DNA of 64,000 nt from Escherichia sp. ESNIH1 (GTDB lineage: Bacteria > Pseudomonadota > Gammaproteobacteria > Enterobacterales > Enterobacteriaceae). Positions 40,948-50,258 of the stretch are shown one piece after another. The stretch is taken from the NCBI GenBank assembly GCA_002918705.1, contig PQKR01000002.1, positions 124,001-188,000 on the forward strand, written 5' to 3'. Below the pieces are notes generated by a model. The model was not told the origin of the DNA, did not search any database, and saw only the letters and a program-made list of their open reading frames with translations. Each line of letters begins with the position of its first letter. The first letter of the stretch is position 1. The translations under genes were made by a program, and so were the position numbers.

Positions 40948-42183
40948 TTAATCTTTGCGACGTGGCGCAATCATCAGCGGTTTTCCCGCCAGCAGCAGCC
41001 ACGCGGGGAGCATCACGATGCATAGCAGCGGCAGCAGAGTGGTATCCGGCACAACCGCGGCCGCCATAAACAGGCTCAGCCAGCCGTCGCGGGTCACGAC
41101 AAGCACCAGACCGAGAATGGCGCACGACACGGTAATGGCTGCCGGTACGGCTTCAACATGCTCATGCAGCATCAGCCCCAGCGCCACCGCGACGAAGACC
41201 GCCGGGAAGATGCGCCCTCCGCGAAAGCCGCAGGCGGCGGCCACCACCAGTGCAGCAAGCTTCACTACCGCAAACAGCAGGTAGTCGCTGACGGTAAAGG
41301 TCTGGCTGAACGCCAGCTGCTGCATCTCGCTTAGCCCCTTAAACAGGGTGATATGACCACCGATAATGCCAAGTATGCCGAGGAGAAAGCCGCCGATGCC
41401 GAGGATCAACACTGGGTTACGCAGCCGGTGCATCACCTGATGCAGGCGCGGCAGGCACCACACCGCGATCATCCCCAGCGCAATGGCGATGGCGGCCACG
41501 ACTGCACCGCTGAAGATATCTACCAGCTGCATCTGCCCGTAGTGAGCAATCGGCAGCGAGAAGTGCGGATGGAAGAAGAGGCTGGTGGTCAGCGCACCCG
41601 CGGCGGCGGACATCAGCGGGGCAAAAAGGCGATCCCACAGCGGGACATCACTGTTCCCTCCCAGGGTCTGAGAGAAGATCAGCGCCGCCGCGACCGGGGT
41701 ACCGAAGAGGGCGCCGATAGTGCCGGCCGAGGCCAGAACCGTCCAGTCCAGGGCCGTCACCCGGGGAAAGAGACGTGCGCCTACCGCAACCGCCAGGGCG
41801 ATATTGACCACCATGATAGGGTGCTCAGGCCCAAGGCTGACGCCCCCCGCCAGGCCAATAATCAGCGCGCAGAGCAGGCCGGGGAGGGTAGAGGTGGCCA
41901 CCGGCGCGCCAATCAGCGGCTCGGTCGCCGGATCCGGCCCACCGTGACCGGTGCTGTAGCGCAGCACCAGCCCAACGACCACGCCGGTCAGGGTCAGCAT
42001 GAGCAGCGTCCAGAAGGGCGAGTCCAGGGGGATGCCCAGCTTTGCTGGCAGGCTGGACCAGAGAATTGATTGCAGCACGGAGGCGACTTTCATCACCACC
42101 ACCAGCACAACGCTCGACGCGATGCCAATAATCAGCGCGGGAAGCGACAGCAACAGCATGGTTCTGGCTCGCGGATGGAGCAT
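40948..42183 (-). CDS. yfeO: YfeO, ClC-type ion channel/transporter homologue
   Basis: A 411-residue inner membrane protein with many helices. ClC-family hallmarks are visible: SLGPEHP corresponding to the GxExP anion-filter motif, and [15 protein letters not shown]. coli YfeO is about 418 residues and its transported ion is not established. It lies divergent from glk across 204 bp. The aldo/keto reductase gene follows on the same strand. Confidence 0.94.
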   Translation of the reverse strand: MLHPRARTMLLLSLPALIIGIASSVVLVVVMKVASVLQSILWSSLPAKLGIPLDSPFWTLLMLTLTGVVVGLVLRYSTGHGGPDPATEPLIGAPVATSTLPGLLCALIIGLAGGVSLGPEHPIMVVNIALAVAVGARLFPRVTALDWTVLASAGTIGALFGTPVAAALIFSQTLGGNSDVPLWDRLFAPLMSAAAGALTTSLFFHPHFSLPIAHYGQMQLVDIFSGAVVAAIAIALGMIAVWCLPRLHQVMHRLRNPVLILGIGGFLLGILGIIGGHITLFKGLSEMQQLAFSQTFTVSDYLLFAVVKLAALVVAAACGFRGGRIFPAVFVAVALGLMLHEHVEAVPAAITVSCAILGLVLVVTRDGWLSLFMAAAVVPDTTLLPLLCIVMLPAWLLLAGKPLMIAPRRKD

Positions 42184-42387
42184 GATGATTTCCTTCTGCT
42201 TTCACTAAAGTGCACCATTGCACGGTTCGCCTGGCGGCGTCGACACAAATGATGCGGAAAGAGTAAAGTTATTCTGTGATGAAGCTCTATAATCCCTCAG
42301 CACTCGTGCTATGGTCGTTGTTGTTACAGCGCCTTGAATTTACAGTGTGCCAAAGATTTATTCTGACTTTAGCGGAGCCGTAAAAGA

Positions 42388-43353
42388 ATGACAAAGTATG
42401 CTTTAGTAGGAGACGTAGGCGGCACCAATGCGCGTTTAGCGCTATGCGATGTCGCCAACGGCGAAATTTCCCAGGCTAAGACCTATTCCGGGCTGGACTA
42501 CCCAAGCCTTGAAGCCGTGGTTCGCGTCTACCTTGCTGAACACAACGTCAGTGTTGAAGATGGCTCTATTGCCATCGCCTGCCCGATTACCGGCGACTGG
42601 GTCGCCATGACGAACCACACCTGGGCTTTCTCCATTGCTGAGATGAAGAAGAACCTCGGCTTTGCTCATCTGGAGATCATCAACGACTTTACTGCCGTGT
42701 CGATGGCGATCCCGATGCTGGACAGAGAGCATCTGACCCAGTTTGGCGGCGGGGAGCCGGTCGAAGGTAAACCGATTGCCGTCTACGGCGCGGGAACCGG
42801 TCTCGGCGTCGCGCACCTTGTGCATGTTGATAAGCGCTGGGTAAGCCTGCCGGGTGAGGGTGGCCACGTTGACTTCGCGCCTAACAGCGAAGAGGAGGCC
42901 ATTATTCTGGAGGAGCTGCGTGCCGAGGTTGGGCATGTCTCTGCCGAGCGCGTGCTCTCAGGCCCGGGACTGGTCAATCTCTACCGCGCGATTGTGAAAT
43001 CCGACGGTCGGCTGCCGGAAAACCTGCAGCCGAAAGACGTGACCGAGCGTGCATTAGCGGACAGCTGCACCGACTGCCGCCGGGCGCTGTCGCTGTTCTG
43101 CGTGGTGATGGGCCGCTTTGGTGGCAACCTGGCGCTGACGCTGGGCACCTTTGGCGGGGTCTATATTGCAGGCGGTATCGTGCCGCGCTTCCTCGACTTC
43201 TTTAAGGCATCCGGCTTCCGCGGCGGCTTTGAGGATAAAGGGCGCTTCAAAGCCTACGTTCAGGACATTCCGGTCTATCTGATCGTCCATGACAACCCGG
43301 GCCTGCTGGGCGCAGGCGCGCATATGCGCCAGACCCTGGGCTATATCCTCTGA
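42388..43353 (+). CDS. glk: Glucokinase
   Basis: A 321-residue ATP-dependent glucokinase that phosphorylates free cytoplasmic glucose. [14 protein letters not shown] is the phosphate-binding loop, with [11 protein letters not shown] around the catalytic aspartate, and [11 protein letters not shown] and [12 protein letters not shown] in the sugar site. Length equals E. coli Glk. Its TGA is immediately followed, with no spacer, by the complement of the ypdB stop codon. Confidence 0.99.
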   Translation: MTKYALVGDVGGTNARLALCDVANGEISQAKTYSGLDYPSLEAVVRVYLAEHNVSVEDGSIAIACPITGDWVAMTNHTWAFSIAEMKKNLGFAHLEIINDFTAVSMAIPMLDREHLTQFGGGEPVEGKPIAVYGAGTGLGVAHLVHVDKRWVSLPGEGGHVDFAPNSEEEAIILEELRAEVGHVSAERVLSGPGLVNLYRAIVKSDGRLPENLQPKDVTERALADSCTDCRRALSLFCVVMGRFGGNLALTLGTFGGVYIAGGIVPRFLDFFKASGFRGGFEDKGRFKAYVQDIPVYLIVHDNPGLLGAGAHMRQTLGYIL

Positions 43354-44085
43354 TTACAGGTGCATTAGCTGCCTGAACTCTTTAACCTTGCTGCGGCTGA
43401 CGGGAACCTGAAAATCAAGATCCCGTAGCCGCAGAATATAGGTGTTGTTAAACCAGGGTTCGATCTCCCGGATCTTATTGAGGTTGACGCAGTAGGAGCG
43501 ATGGCAGCGGAAAAAGTGCGCCGTCGGCAGCTTGCTGCAAAACTCAGTGATATTCATCGGCATGACGTAGGATTCGCGCCGGGTATAGACAAACGTCATC
43601 TTCTCATGGGCTTCGGCGTAGTAGATATCGTGGATGCTGGTCACGATAATGCGCTCGTCTTTAATGAGGTTGATGGTGTCGTTCTCGCGGGTCGCTACCG
43701 TGCTGCCGCTCATGCCGGACTGCTGCTGCCAGGCGGCCTCCAGCTTTTGCAGCATGGTAATGATGCGCGACTCCTGGTAGGGTTTCAGAATGTAGTCAAA
43801 CGCCTCCAGCTCAAACGCCTCTACCGCATGCTCTTTCCACGCGGTAATGAACACAATAAAAGGCTTATGCGCAAACTGGCTGATATTTTGCGCCAGCAGC
43901 ACGCCATCCAGCGACGGAATGTTGATATCCAGAAACAGGGCATCTACCTTGTTGTGCTGAAGATATTTCAGCACGTCCAGACCGTCATCAAAGGTGGCGA
44001 CAATCTCCATCTGGCTGTGCGCTTTGATAAGCCAGCTCAGCTCCTGCTGGGCGAGGATCTCATCTTCAACGATGATAACTTTCAC
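43354..44085 (-). CDS. ypdB: YpdB (PyrR), LytTR-type response regulator
   Basis: A 243-residue regulator. The receiver domain (1 to about 115) has the phosphorylation site in ALFLDINIPSLDG and the conserved lysine in YILKPYQ; the C-terminal LytTR DNA-binding domain (from about 140) includes FRCHRSYCVNLNKI. With YpdA it senses extracellular pyruvate in E. coli and activates yhjX. It is 14 bp downstream of ypdA. Its 3' end abuts glk with no gap; E. coli has ypdC-H between them. Confidence 0.97.
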   Translation of the reverse strand: MKVIIVEDEILAQQELSWLIKAHSQMEIVATFDDGLDVLKYLQHNKVDALFLDINIPSLDGVLLAQNISQFAHKPFIVFITAWKEHAVEAFELEAFDYILKPYQESRIITMLQKLEAAWQQQSGMSGSTVATRENDTINLIKDERIIVTSIHDIYYAEAHEKMTFVYTRRESYVMPMNITEFCSKLPTAHFFRCHRSYCVNLNKIREIEPWFNNTYILRLRDLDFQVPVSRSKVKEFRQLMHL

Positions 44086-44099
44086 TCTGGCTCTCCTGT

Positions 44100-45797
44100 T
44101 TAACGCAGTAGCGTAGCCGGTCCGGGAACCGGCGTGCGTTGATGCGGTACGTAAAAGGCAATCTCCGTACCCGGCTCAAGACGGCGAATGTGCAGACCTT
44201 CGCCGTAGAGCAGCTTCACGCGATGATGAACGTTCAGCAGGCCGATTTTGTTCCCAGGCATCTCGTTGGCTTCAACGCGCTCAATGACTTTGGGATCGAT
44301 GCCGTGGCCGGTGTCGCGCACGGCAATGCGCACCCGATTGCCACACTCTTCCACGCTAATGTTCACCACGCCTTTCCCTTTGCAGGGCTGGATCCCGTGG
44401 ACGATGGCGTTCTCGACCAGCGGTTGGATCAGCAGGCTTGGGATCACGCAGGTGACCTCTTCATCAATATCATAAATCACCGTCAGCTTGTCGCCGAACC
44501 GTGCCTGCTCGATGGCAATGTAATCTTTAATCTGGTAAAGCTCTTTTTTAATGTCGATCTGCTCATCGTCATTGAGCTCGATGTTATAGCGCAGATAGCG
44601 CGACAGGTTGATGATCAGCTGCCGGGCGGTATCCGGGTTCATGCGAATCGACGAGGAGATGGCGTTCAGCGCGTTAAACAGGAAGTGCGGGTTAATTTTA
44701 CTCTGAAGCGCCCGCAGCTCCGCTTTGTTGGCCATTTCACGAAGCTGCTCGGCGCGCGAGACCTCCAGCTGGGTGGAGATGATTTGCGACAGGCCTACCG
44801 CCATCTCCTGCAGTGACGAGGTGATCTGGTGGGCATGACAGTAGTAGATTTTCAGCGTGCCGGTGACCACGCCTTTCTCCCACAGGGGGATCACCAGCAT
44901 GGAGTGGATCTCTGGAGTTCGGTGTGCCTCATCGTTGTTTTTAATGACGATTTGGCCGTTGTCGATCGCCTGGCGGGTAGTGGGGCTGATAATGTCATCG
45001 CTGTCGCGATAGTTATTCTCGCCGACGCCGACGTAGGCAAGGACATGATCGATATTGGTGATGGCGACCGCATCGGCGTGAATATCGCGGCGGATAATGT
45101 CGCACACCTGGCGCAGCGACTCGCTGTTCACGTGACGGAACAGGGGCAGCGTTTTATTGGCAATATCCAGCGCCAGCTTCGCCTGACGCGCCGCGCTGGC
45201 CTCCTTTTCACCCTCAACGCTCTGCACCAGCAGCACGATAAAACCGATGCACACCGTGCCTAAGATCATCGGCACGCCGATCTTTGAGACGATATCCAGT
45301 CCCAGCTCGGTAGTAGGCGCCCAGAGCACGACCAAAATCATCGTCAGGGTTTCGCACAGCATGCCCGCAATGATCCCGACGCGCCAGCGCTGTGCTTTCG
45401 GGATTTTAATGTTGATCCAGCCGGAGAGGATGCCCGCGATAATACTGGTAATAAAGCAGGGGACAGCGGTCACGCCGCCGATATCGATCAGGTAGCGGTG
45501 GGTGCCGGCAATCACGCCGGTGATAATGCCGACCCACGGCCCGAACAGGATCCCCCCTGACATAACCGCAATAATACGTACGTTAACCAGCGAGCCCTCG
45601 ACCTGCACGCCTGACCATGTACTAAACAGGGCAAACAGCGAGAAGATAGCGGTCACGGCCAACAACTCTTTTGGTGAGTGGGCCGTTTTGTGCAGCAGCT
45701 CACGGAAGAGGCGGATGCGGATCAGAAAGAACAGGCAAATAAGCATTAACGCCGCGCGATCGAAAACCGCCAGCAGCATAGTGAAAATTTCGTGCAC
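44100..45797 (-). CDS. ypdA: YpdA (PyrS), LytS-type sensor histidine kinase
   Basis: The start taken is GTG at 45797 ([12 protein letters not shown]), giving 565 residues like E. coli; the frame is open 32 codons further upstream but that part looks non-coding. Domains: a 5TM-LytS membrane region (about 1-200), a GAF domain (about 220-340), and a kinase core with the phosphorylated histidine in [20 protein letters not shown]-box VENAIVHGI and G-box DTGHGIDPK. It pairs with YpdB. The ribosome binding site is weak. Confidence 0.96.
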   Translation of the reverse strand: MHEIFTMLLAVFDRAALMLICLFFLIRIRLFRELLHKTAHSPKELLAVTAIFSLFALFSTWSGVQVEGSLVNVRIIAVMSGGILFGPWVGIITGVIAGTHRYLIDIGGVTAVPCFITSIIAGILSGWINIKIPKAQRWRVGIIAGMLCETLTMILVVLWAPTTELGLDIVSKIGVPMILGTVCIGFIVLLVQSVEGEKEASAARQAKLALDIANKTLPLFRHVNSESLRQVCDIIRRDIHADAVAITNIDHVLAYVGVGENNYRDSDDIISPTTRQAIDNGQIVIKNNDEAHRTPEIHSMLVIPLWEKGVVTGTLKIYYCHAHQITSSLQEMAVGLSQIISTQLEVSRAEQLREMANKAELRALQSKINPHFLFNALNAISSSIRMNPDTARQLIINLSRYLRYNIELNDDEQIDIKKELYQIKDYIAIEQARFGDKLTVIYDIDEEVTCVIPSLLIQPLVENAIVHGIQPCKGKGVVNISVEECGNRVRIAVRDTGHGIDPKVIERVEANEMPGNKIGLLNVHHRVKLLYGEGLHIRRLEPGTEIAFYVPHQRTPVPGPATLLR

Positions 45798-46189
45798 GGA
45801 TAGCTCAGTGTGAATGACGTGAAAAAGAGATGATAAAAAAATTAGCGACAGAAGACCAGTTAACTTCCCGGATGAAAAACAGGGAAAAACCATGAAAATA
45901 AAAGGGGATTGTCCAGCTGGAGCAGTCCGGGCATCAGATCCTGATAAACCAGGTAACCTTAGCGTAATTTCATTGATATCATCGTGTTAAGAATTTTTAC
46001 GTTTGTTGTTTAAATTAACACCGGCGCTCATCATCAGCCAGCCAGCGGTTCCGCTTTTTCACCAGCAAACAATTTTTACTTTTTCTCTCGACAGTGGGAA
46101 ATTTTTCAGGCTATTTTCAATGCTATGCCACTACGACAGGTGGCAACGTCGCTCGGACGGTCCGGGCGCTCACGTTATCCGAGGAATCT
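45798..46189. other. Divergent gap between ypdA and alaC
   Basis: About 390 bp with no convincing gene. It must hold the promoters of ypdA-ypdB (leftward) and alaC (rightward); a GAGGAA element before the alaC ATG is the ribosome binding site. Open frames extending alaC or ypdA into this region lack conserved sequence. No strong hairpin was noticed. Confidence 0.6.
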
Positions 46190-47428
46190 ATGGCTGAATT
46201 CAGTCCTGAACGTCGCTTTACGCGTATCGATCGTCTCCCCCCTTACGTTTTTAACATTACTGCCGAGCTGAAGATGGCTGCGCGCCGGCGCGGCGAAGAT
46301 ATTATTGACTTCAGCATGGGCAACCCTGACGGCGCGACTCCGCCGCACATCGTTGAAAAGCTCTGTACCGTGGCGCAGCGCCCCGATACTCACGGCTACT
46401 CAACGTCTCGCGGCATTCCACGCCTGCGGCGAGCGATCTCCCGCTGGTATCAGGAGCGCTATCAGGTTGAGATCGATCCGGAAAGCGAAGCCATCGTCAC
46501 CATTGGTTCTAAAGAGGGGCTGGCGCACCTGATGCTGGCCACCCTCGATCATGGCGACACCGTACTGGTACCCAATCCAAGCTATCCGATCCATATCTAT
46601 GGCGCGGTCATCGCCGGGGCGCAGGTCCGCTCCGTGCCGCTGGTCGAGGGCGTTGACTTCTTTAATGAGCTGGAGCGCGCCATTCGCGAAAGCTATCCGA
46701 AGCCAAAAATGATGATCCTCGGCTTCCCTTCGAACCCAACAGCGCAGTGCGTGGAGCTGGACTTCTTTGAAAAAGTCGTTGCGCTGGCGAAGCGTTATGA
46801 CGTGCTGGTCGTGCACGATCTTGCCTATGCCGATATCGTTTACGACGGCTGGAAAGCGCCGTCCATTATGCAGGTGCCTGGCGCTCGCGACGTAGCGGTA
46901 GAGTTCTTCACTCTGTCAAAAAGCTATAACATGGCGGGCTGGCGAATTGGCTTTATGGTTGGCAACCCGGAGCTGGTGAACGCCCTGGCGCGAATTAAAA
47001 GCTATCACGACTACGGCACCTTTACGCCGCTGCAGGTGGCGGCGATTGCTGCGCTTGAAGGCGATCAACAGTGCGTGCGCGATATAGCCGACCAGTATAA
47101 ACGCCGTCGCGACGTACTGGTTAAAGGGCTGCACGAGGCGGGTTGGATGGTGGAGATGCCTAAAGCTTCCATGTACGTATGGGCAAAGATCCCAGACGCC
47201 TACGCCGAGATGGGCTCGCTGGAGTTCGCTAAGAAGCTACTCAATGATGCAAAAGTCTGCGTTTCACCTGGGGTAGGGTTTGGTGAATATGGCGATACCC
47301 ACGTGCGTTTTGCCCTGATCGAGAACCGGGACCGTATCCGTCAGGCGGTACGTGGAATTAAAGCGATGTTCCGCGCCGATGGCCTGCTTCCCGTTACGCC
47401 AAAAGTATCTGCGGAAGAGAGCGAGTAG
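46190..47428 (+). CDS. alaC: Alanine transaminase AlaC
   Basis: The ATG at 46190 ([19 protein letters not shown]) gives 412 residues as in E. coli; the upstream frame extension is not conserved. It is a fold-type I aminotransferase with the PLP lysine K244 in [15 protein letters not shown] and the phosphate-site region FPSNPTAQ. It makes alanine from pyruvate and glutamate in the cytoplasm. A terminator follows, then ypdK on the other strand. Confidence 0.97.
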   Translation: MAEFSPERRFTRIDRLPPYVFNITAELKMAARRRGEDIIDFSMGNPDGATPPHIVEKLCTVAQRPDTHGYSTSRGIPRLRRAISRWYQERYQVEIDPESEAIVTIGSKEGLAHLMLATLDHGDTVLVPNPSYPIHIYGAVIAGAQVRSVPLVEGVDFFNELERAIRESYPKPKMMILGFPSNPTAQCVELDFFEKVVALAKRYDVLVVHDLAYADIVYDGWKAPSIMQVPGARDVAVEFFTLSKSYNMAGWRIGFMVGNPELVNALARIKSYHDYGTFTPLQVAAIAALEGDQQCVRDIADQYKRRRDVLVKGLHEAGWMVEMPKASMYVWAKIPDAYAEMGSLEFAKKLLNDAKVCVSPGVGFGEYGDTHVRFALIENRDRIRQAVRGIKAMFRADGLLPVTPKVSAEESE

Positions 47429-47449
47429 AATCGCTTGATAGAAGAGAAA

Positions 47450-47476
47450 CAGGAGCCAAGTGGCTCCTGTTTTTTT
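47450..47476 (+). terminator. Terminator after alaC
   Basis: CAGGAGCC-AAGT-GGCTCCTG followed by a seven-T run, about 20 bp after the alaC stop. Confidence 0.93.
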
Positions 47477-47491
47477 ATGCGTGACAGCTGC

Positions 47492-47563
47492 TCAGATCAT
47501 CAGGGCGAAGGTGCCGGCCCATACAATGACCATCACGGAAATGCCCATAAAAAAATATTTCAC
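47492..47563 (-). CDS. ypdK: YpdK, 23-residue membrane protein
   Basis: A very short gene. From a GTG at 47563 it encodes MKYFFMGISVMVIVWAGTF followed by ALMI and a TGA stop. A GGAG ribosome binding site lies nine bases before the GTG. The sequence is one hydrophobic helix and nearly identical to E. coli YpdK, which is also beside alaC and is known to be expressed. Function unknown. An overlapping ATG frame from 47570 does not resemble any known protein. Confidence 0.9.
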   Translation of the reverse strand: MKYFFMGISVMVIVWAGTFALMI

Positions 47564-47620
47564 GTTTCATCACTCCGCATACGTCAGGGTACGCATTAAT
47601 GAACATCAGGACTGATTATA
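47564..47620 (-). promoter_or_regulatory. Candidate ypdK promoter and leader
   Basis: On the minus strand TATAAT (complement of 47615-47620) lies about 50 bp before the ypdK GTG. The -35 match is poor (CTTTGG-like at 16 bp). GGAG is the ribosome binding site. Confidence 0.5.
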
Positions 47621-47941
47621 GAGAGCTGAAACTGCACCAAAGCCAAATTGAGAATTTTCTCGCTTAGGATAGCAGCATCACCCCAGAATTTCGGGCGTAC
47701 CTTACGCCAGACGGCGCTAATGTACGCTTAATTATTACAGGGTGCAAGAGGCTTTTTTTTAAATAATTTTAGGTACTTAGCTGTGTCGTGGAACGGCGAC
47801 ACTTTTATTTCCTTCTGCAATCATTTGCCTTTCAGCGACGCGATTAACGCTGCGGCAACGCCTTTTTTGCGCTTGATTCATAAGGAATATTTGGCGGAAA
47901 AGTGTGCGTTTGATCACTATCATCAGCTGCTGTCAGCACAT
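47621..47941. other. Gap between ypdK and the Spy-like gene
   Basis: About 320 bp with no recognisable gene. It contains a two-part stem-loop, GCGTAC...CGCC-AGAC-GGCG...GTACGC (47695-47727), followed about 25 nt later by an eight-T run (47753-47760). That could be the end of a small RNA or just structured intergenic DNA; no promoter was identified with confidence. Confidence 0.4.
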
Positions 47942-47969
47942 TAAAAAGCCCGCCGGGGGGACGGCGGGC
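47942..47969 (-). terminator. Terminator after the Spy-like gene
   Basis: On the minus strand GCCCGCCG-TCCCCC-CGGCGGGC is followed by TTTTTA. It begins 8 bp past the stop codon. Confidence 0.88.
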
Positions 47970-47976
47970 GACGAAA

Positions 47977-48387
47977 TTATTCCATTGCGGCTTTAGCCAG
48001 ATCGTCCTGTACCTGCTGACGCTGTGCCGGGGTCAGGATCTGATTAAGGTCGAAGTAGTACTTCACCTTGTAGTAACGCGCCTGCTGTTCGGCATTGCCG
48101 AAGGCGGTCAGCTGCGTTTTTACCGTATTATCATTCCATTTCCCTGAACGGATCATATCGATGATTGCGCCATCTTTCGCACCGGTGATCTTGATTTGCT
48201 GAATATTAGTTTTGAGCTGCTGGTGCAGCTGCTGAATTTTCGTGACCTGATCCTGGCTCAGTTTCAGGTGCTGCACGATAGGATCCTGAGACGGCGCCGG
48301 TGCCGTAGAGACATTTGCTGCAAAAGCCGCGCCTGAAGAGAGAGCCAGTGCGGAGACCAGTAAAGCGGAACGCAAAATTTTGTTCAT
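47977..48387 (-). CDS. Spy/CpxP-family periplasmic chaperone-like protein
   Basis: The ATG at 48387 gives 136 residues with a signal peptide (MNKILRSALLVSALALSSGAAFA). The mature protein is helical with the LTxxQ-type repeats of this family: LKLSQDQVTKIQQLHQQL and ILTPAQRQQVQDDL. Family members Spy and CpxP are small helical periplasmic proteins induced by envelope stress that hold unfolded proteins or inhibit CpxA. It differs from E. coli Spy and CpxP, so it is a family member rather than either orthologue. No CpxR box was confirmed upstream. Confidence 0.82.
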   Translation of the reverse strand: MNKILRSALLVSALALSSGAAFAANVSTAPAPSQDPIVQHLKLSQDQVTKIQQLHQQLKTNIQQIKITGAKDGAIIDMIRSGKWNDNTVKTQLTAFGNAEQQARYYKVKYYFDLNQILTPAQRQQVQDDLAKAAME

Positions 48388-48975
48388 ATTTTTAATCCAA
48401 CAAGCAAGATGAAAGCAAGCTGGCGAGCACATCCTGTCGCCGCTATCTGCTGTAATAACGTATTGGGAAAAAACAGTATAATAAGTCTCTTCCGTCGAAA
48501 CACAGCATACGCATTTAATATCGCATAGCCACGCAGATTTGTTTTGCCAATGGTAACCGAATGAAAATAATAGTAGGCTCCGTTACTTATATTAATTAAT
48601 GAATAGATGATGGTTTAAAATTTATATGGTGAATATGTTACATAAGTAATTAATTTTATTTGAGATAAATCTATTTTTGGCACAGGCAGGCAAAGCCAGT
48701 CTTTACGGGGCTTGTGAGAGATCCGCATTGATTAATTACGCTTTTTTGAATTTTTTCAGATTGATAAGTTTGTATGAGGGGAATACTCTTCTCCGGAAAT
48801 TATACTTCCGTACAGGACCATTATTGTCTCTTTATTTATTGGCAGTTGATCTCGTTTCTTGAATATTGGCCGGTAGCAGTCAGACCTGTCAATCTATACG
48901 GTTCTTTATTAAAGGTATCACTATTTACGCCTGTGCTTGCAGGATGTTTTTTAACACTCTTTAAAGGTGGTTTTT
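48388..48975. other. AT-rich 588-bp gap between the Spy-like gene and aqpZ
   Basis: No convincing gene. The stretch is markedly AT-rich, especially 48580-48760, and holds the divergent promoters of the Spy-like gene and aqpZ. An AAGCC...GGCTT stem (about 48692-48715) is the only hairpin noticed. A 61-residue open frame inside has no ribosome binding site or recognisable sequence. AAAGGTGG before 48976 is the aqpZ ribosome binding site. The composition suggests H-NS binding, which is inference. Confidence 0.5.
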
Positions 48976-49704
48976 ATGTTTAGAATGTTATCGGCTGAGT
49001 TTTTTGGCACGTTCTGGCTGGTTTTGGGCGGGTGCGGCAGCGCAGTGCTGGCAGCAGCGTTCCCTGAGCTTGGAATAGGGTTTGTCGGCGTGGCGCTGGC
49101 GTTTGGCCTGACCGTACTGACGATGGCCTATGCCGTGGGCCATATCTCCGGTGCCCACTTTAACCCGGCAGTGACGCTGGGGCTTTGGGTTGCAGGTCGT
49201 ACGCCTGCTCGTCACGTCATTCCCTACATTATTGCCCAGGTAATTGGCGGTATCGTCGGGGCAGCGGTGCTCTATCTTATCGCCAGCGGTAAAGCGGGCT
49301 TTGATGCGACGCTGAGCGGCTTTGCCTCCAACGGCTTTGGCGAACATTCACCAGGCGGCTTCTCCTTTGCCGCCTGTGCGATAGCTGAAGTGGTACTGAC
49401 GGCATTTTTCCTGTTAGTCATTCTTGGTACAACGGACAGATACGCGTCGGTAGGGTTTGCGCCGCTGGCAATTGGCCTTGCTTTAACGCTTATCCATCTC
49501 ATCAGCATTCCGGTGACCAACACCTCTGTTAACCCTGCACGCAGCACTGCCGTAGCGATCTTCCAGGGAACCTGGGCGCTGCAACAGCTGTGGGTCTTCT
49601 GGGTAATGCCACTTGCCGGTGGTCTGATCGGCGGGCTGATCTACCGGGTTCTGCTTAGCGATACTGTCTCCCTGCCGAAGCAGGCGCAGGCAGCAAAAGA
49701 GTAG
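48976..49704 (+). CDS. aqpZ: Aquaporin Z
   Basis: A 242-residue six-helix water channel of the inner membrane. Both NPA motifs are intact (HFNPAVT with N63, and TSVNPARS), and the arginine after the second NPA completes the selectivity filter. The ATG at 48976 after AAAGGTGG gives [16 protein letters not shown] like E. coli; an in-frame ATG at 48967 is less likely. In E. coli aqpZ is near 20 min, so its position here beside the cad genes is unusual. The C-terminus is about ten residues longer than E. coli AqpZ. Confidence 0.96.
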   Translation: MFRMLSAEFFGTFWLVLGGCGSAVLAAAFPELGIGFVGVALAFGLTVLTMAYAVGHISGAHFNPAVTLGLWVAGRTPARHVIPYIIAQVIGGIVGAAVLYLIASGKAGFDATLSGFASNGFGEHSPGGFSFAACAIAEVVLTAFFLLVILGTTDRYASVGFAPLAIGLALTLIHLISIPVTNTSVNPARSTAVAIFQGTWALQQLWVFWVMPLAGGLIGGLIYRVLLSDTVSLPKQAQAAKE

Positions 49705-49711
49705 TAGTAGG

Positions 49712-49745
49712 GCCATCCGTACCCTTCTCAGGCGGTGCGGATGGC
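49712..49745 (+). terminator. Stem-loop after aqpZ
   Basis: GCCATCCGTACC (49712-49723) pairs with GGTGCGGATGGC (49734-49745) over 12 positions with one T-G pair; 10-nt loop. No T run follows, so it may be a weak or factor-dependent terminator. Confidence 0.6.
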
Positions 49746-49778
49746 TACCTGCCCAAGCGTTGATGGATATAGTAAATA

Positions 49779-50075
49779 ATGAAACGAAAGTTTGTCTGTA
49801 GCTTTCTAAGCTGCCTGCTGCTCTCCGGATGCGGTTCGGTAATGGGGCGAACCAGCCTTGCTCAGGGCGAGACATGGTATCCAGGCCTGAAAACGGATAT
49901 TGACGTGGTTAAAGGGGATAGCGAGCATGACTATAACTTTGTGCAAGGGACGCTGTGGACGTTGGATATGCCCCTGTCGTTAATCGGCGATACGCTGATG
50001 CTGCCGGTTGACTATTTTCATGGACCGTGGCGCCTTCAAACGTCCAGCGCGTCATCTTCGCCGAAAAAAGGTTAA
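49779..50075 (+). CDS. YceK/YidQ-family lipoprotein (DUF1375)
   Basis: A 98-residue lipoprotein: signal MKRKFVCSFLSCLLLSGC with lipobox L-S-G-C, and glycine and serine after the cysteine. The mature domain matches the YceK family: GSVMGRT, YPGLKTD, then MPLSLIGDTLMLPVDYFHGPW. The function of this family is unknown. It lies between aqpZ and cadC on the same strand, adding another envelope protein to the stress-related block. ATG 49779 lacks a strong ribosome binding site. Confidence 0.86.
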   Translation: MKRKFVCSFLSCLLLSGCGSVMGRTSLAQGETWYPGLKTDIDVVKGDSEHDYNFVQGTLWTLDMPLSLIGDTLMLPVDYFHGPWRLQTSSASSSPKKG

Positions 50076-50258
50076 CGTCCTGTACGCCTCTCGTCAGGGC
50101 AGTGGTCGGCGGTACAATAAAGCGCGCGATGGCCTTATAAAATATTGCGAGGAACGCCGTATAGCTCATTTTCAGTGGTGATAGCTGCCGTCTATAGTAC
50201 ATTAAATCATGGTATACTCCTGCCTCACTTTTTCTTTTCCGCTTTGGGGCGTTTTAAT

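Noticed and set aside
48677-48862. 61-codon open frame between the Spy-like gene and aqpZ
   Set aside because: No usable ribosome binding site, AT-rich surroundings, no familiar sequence.
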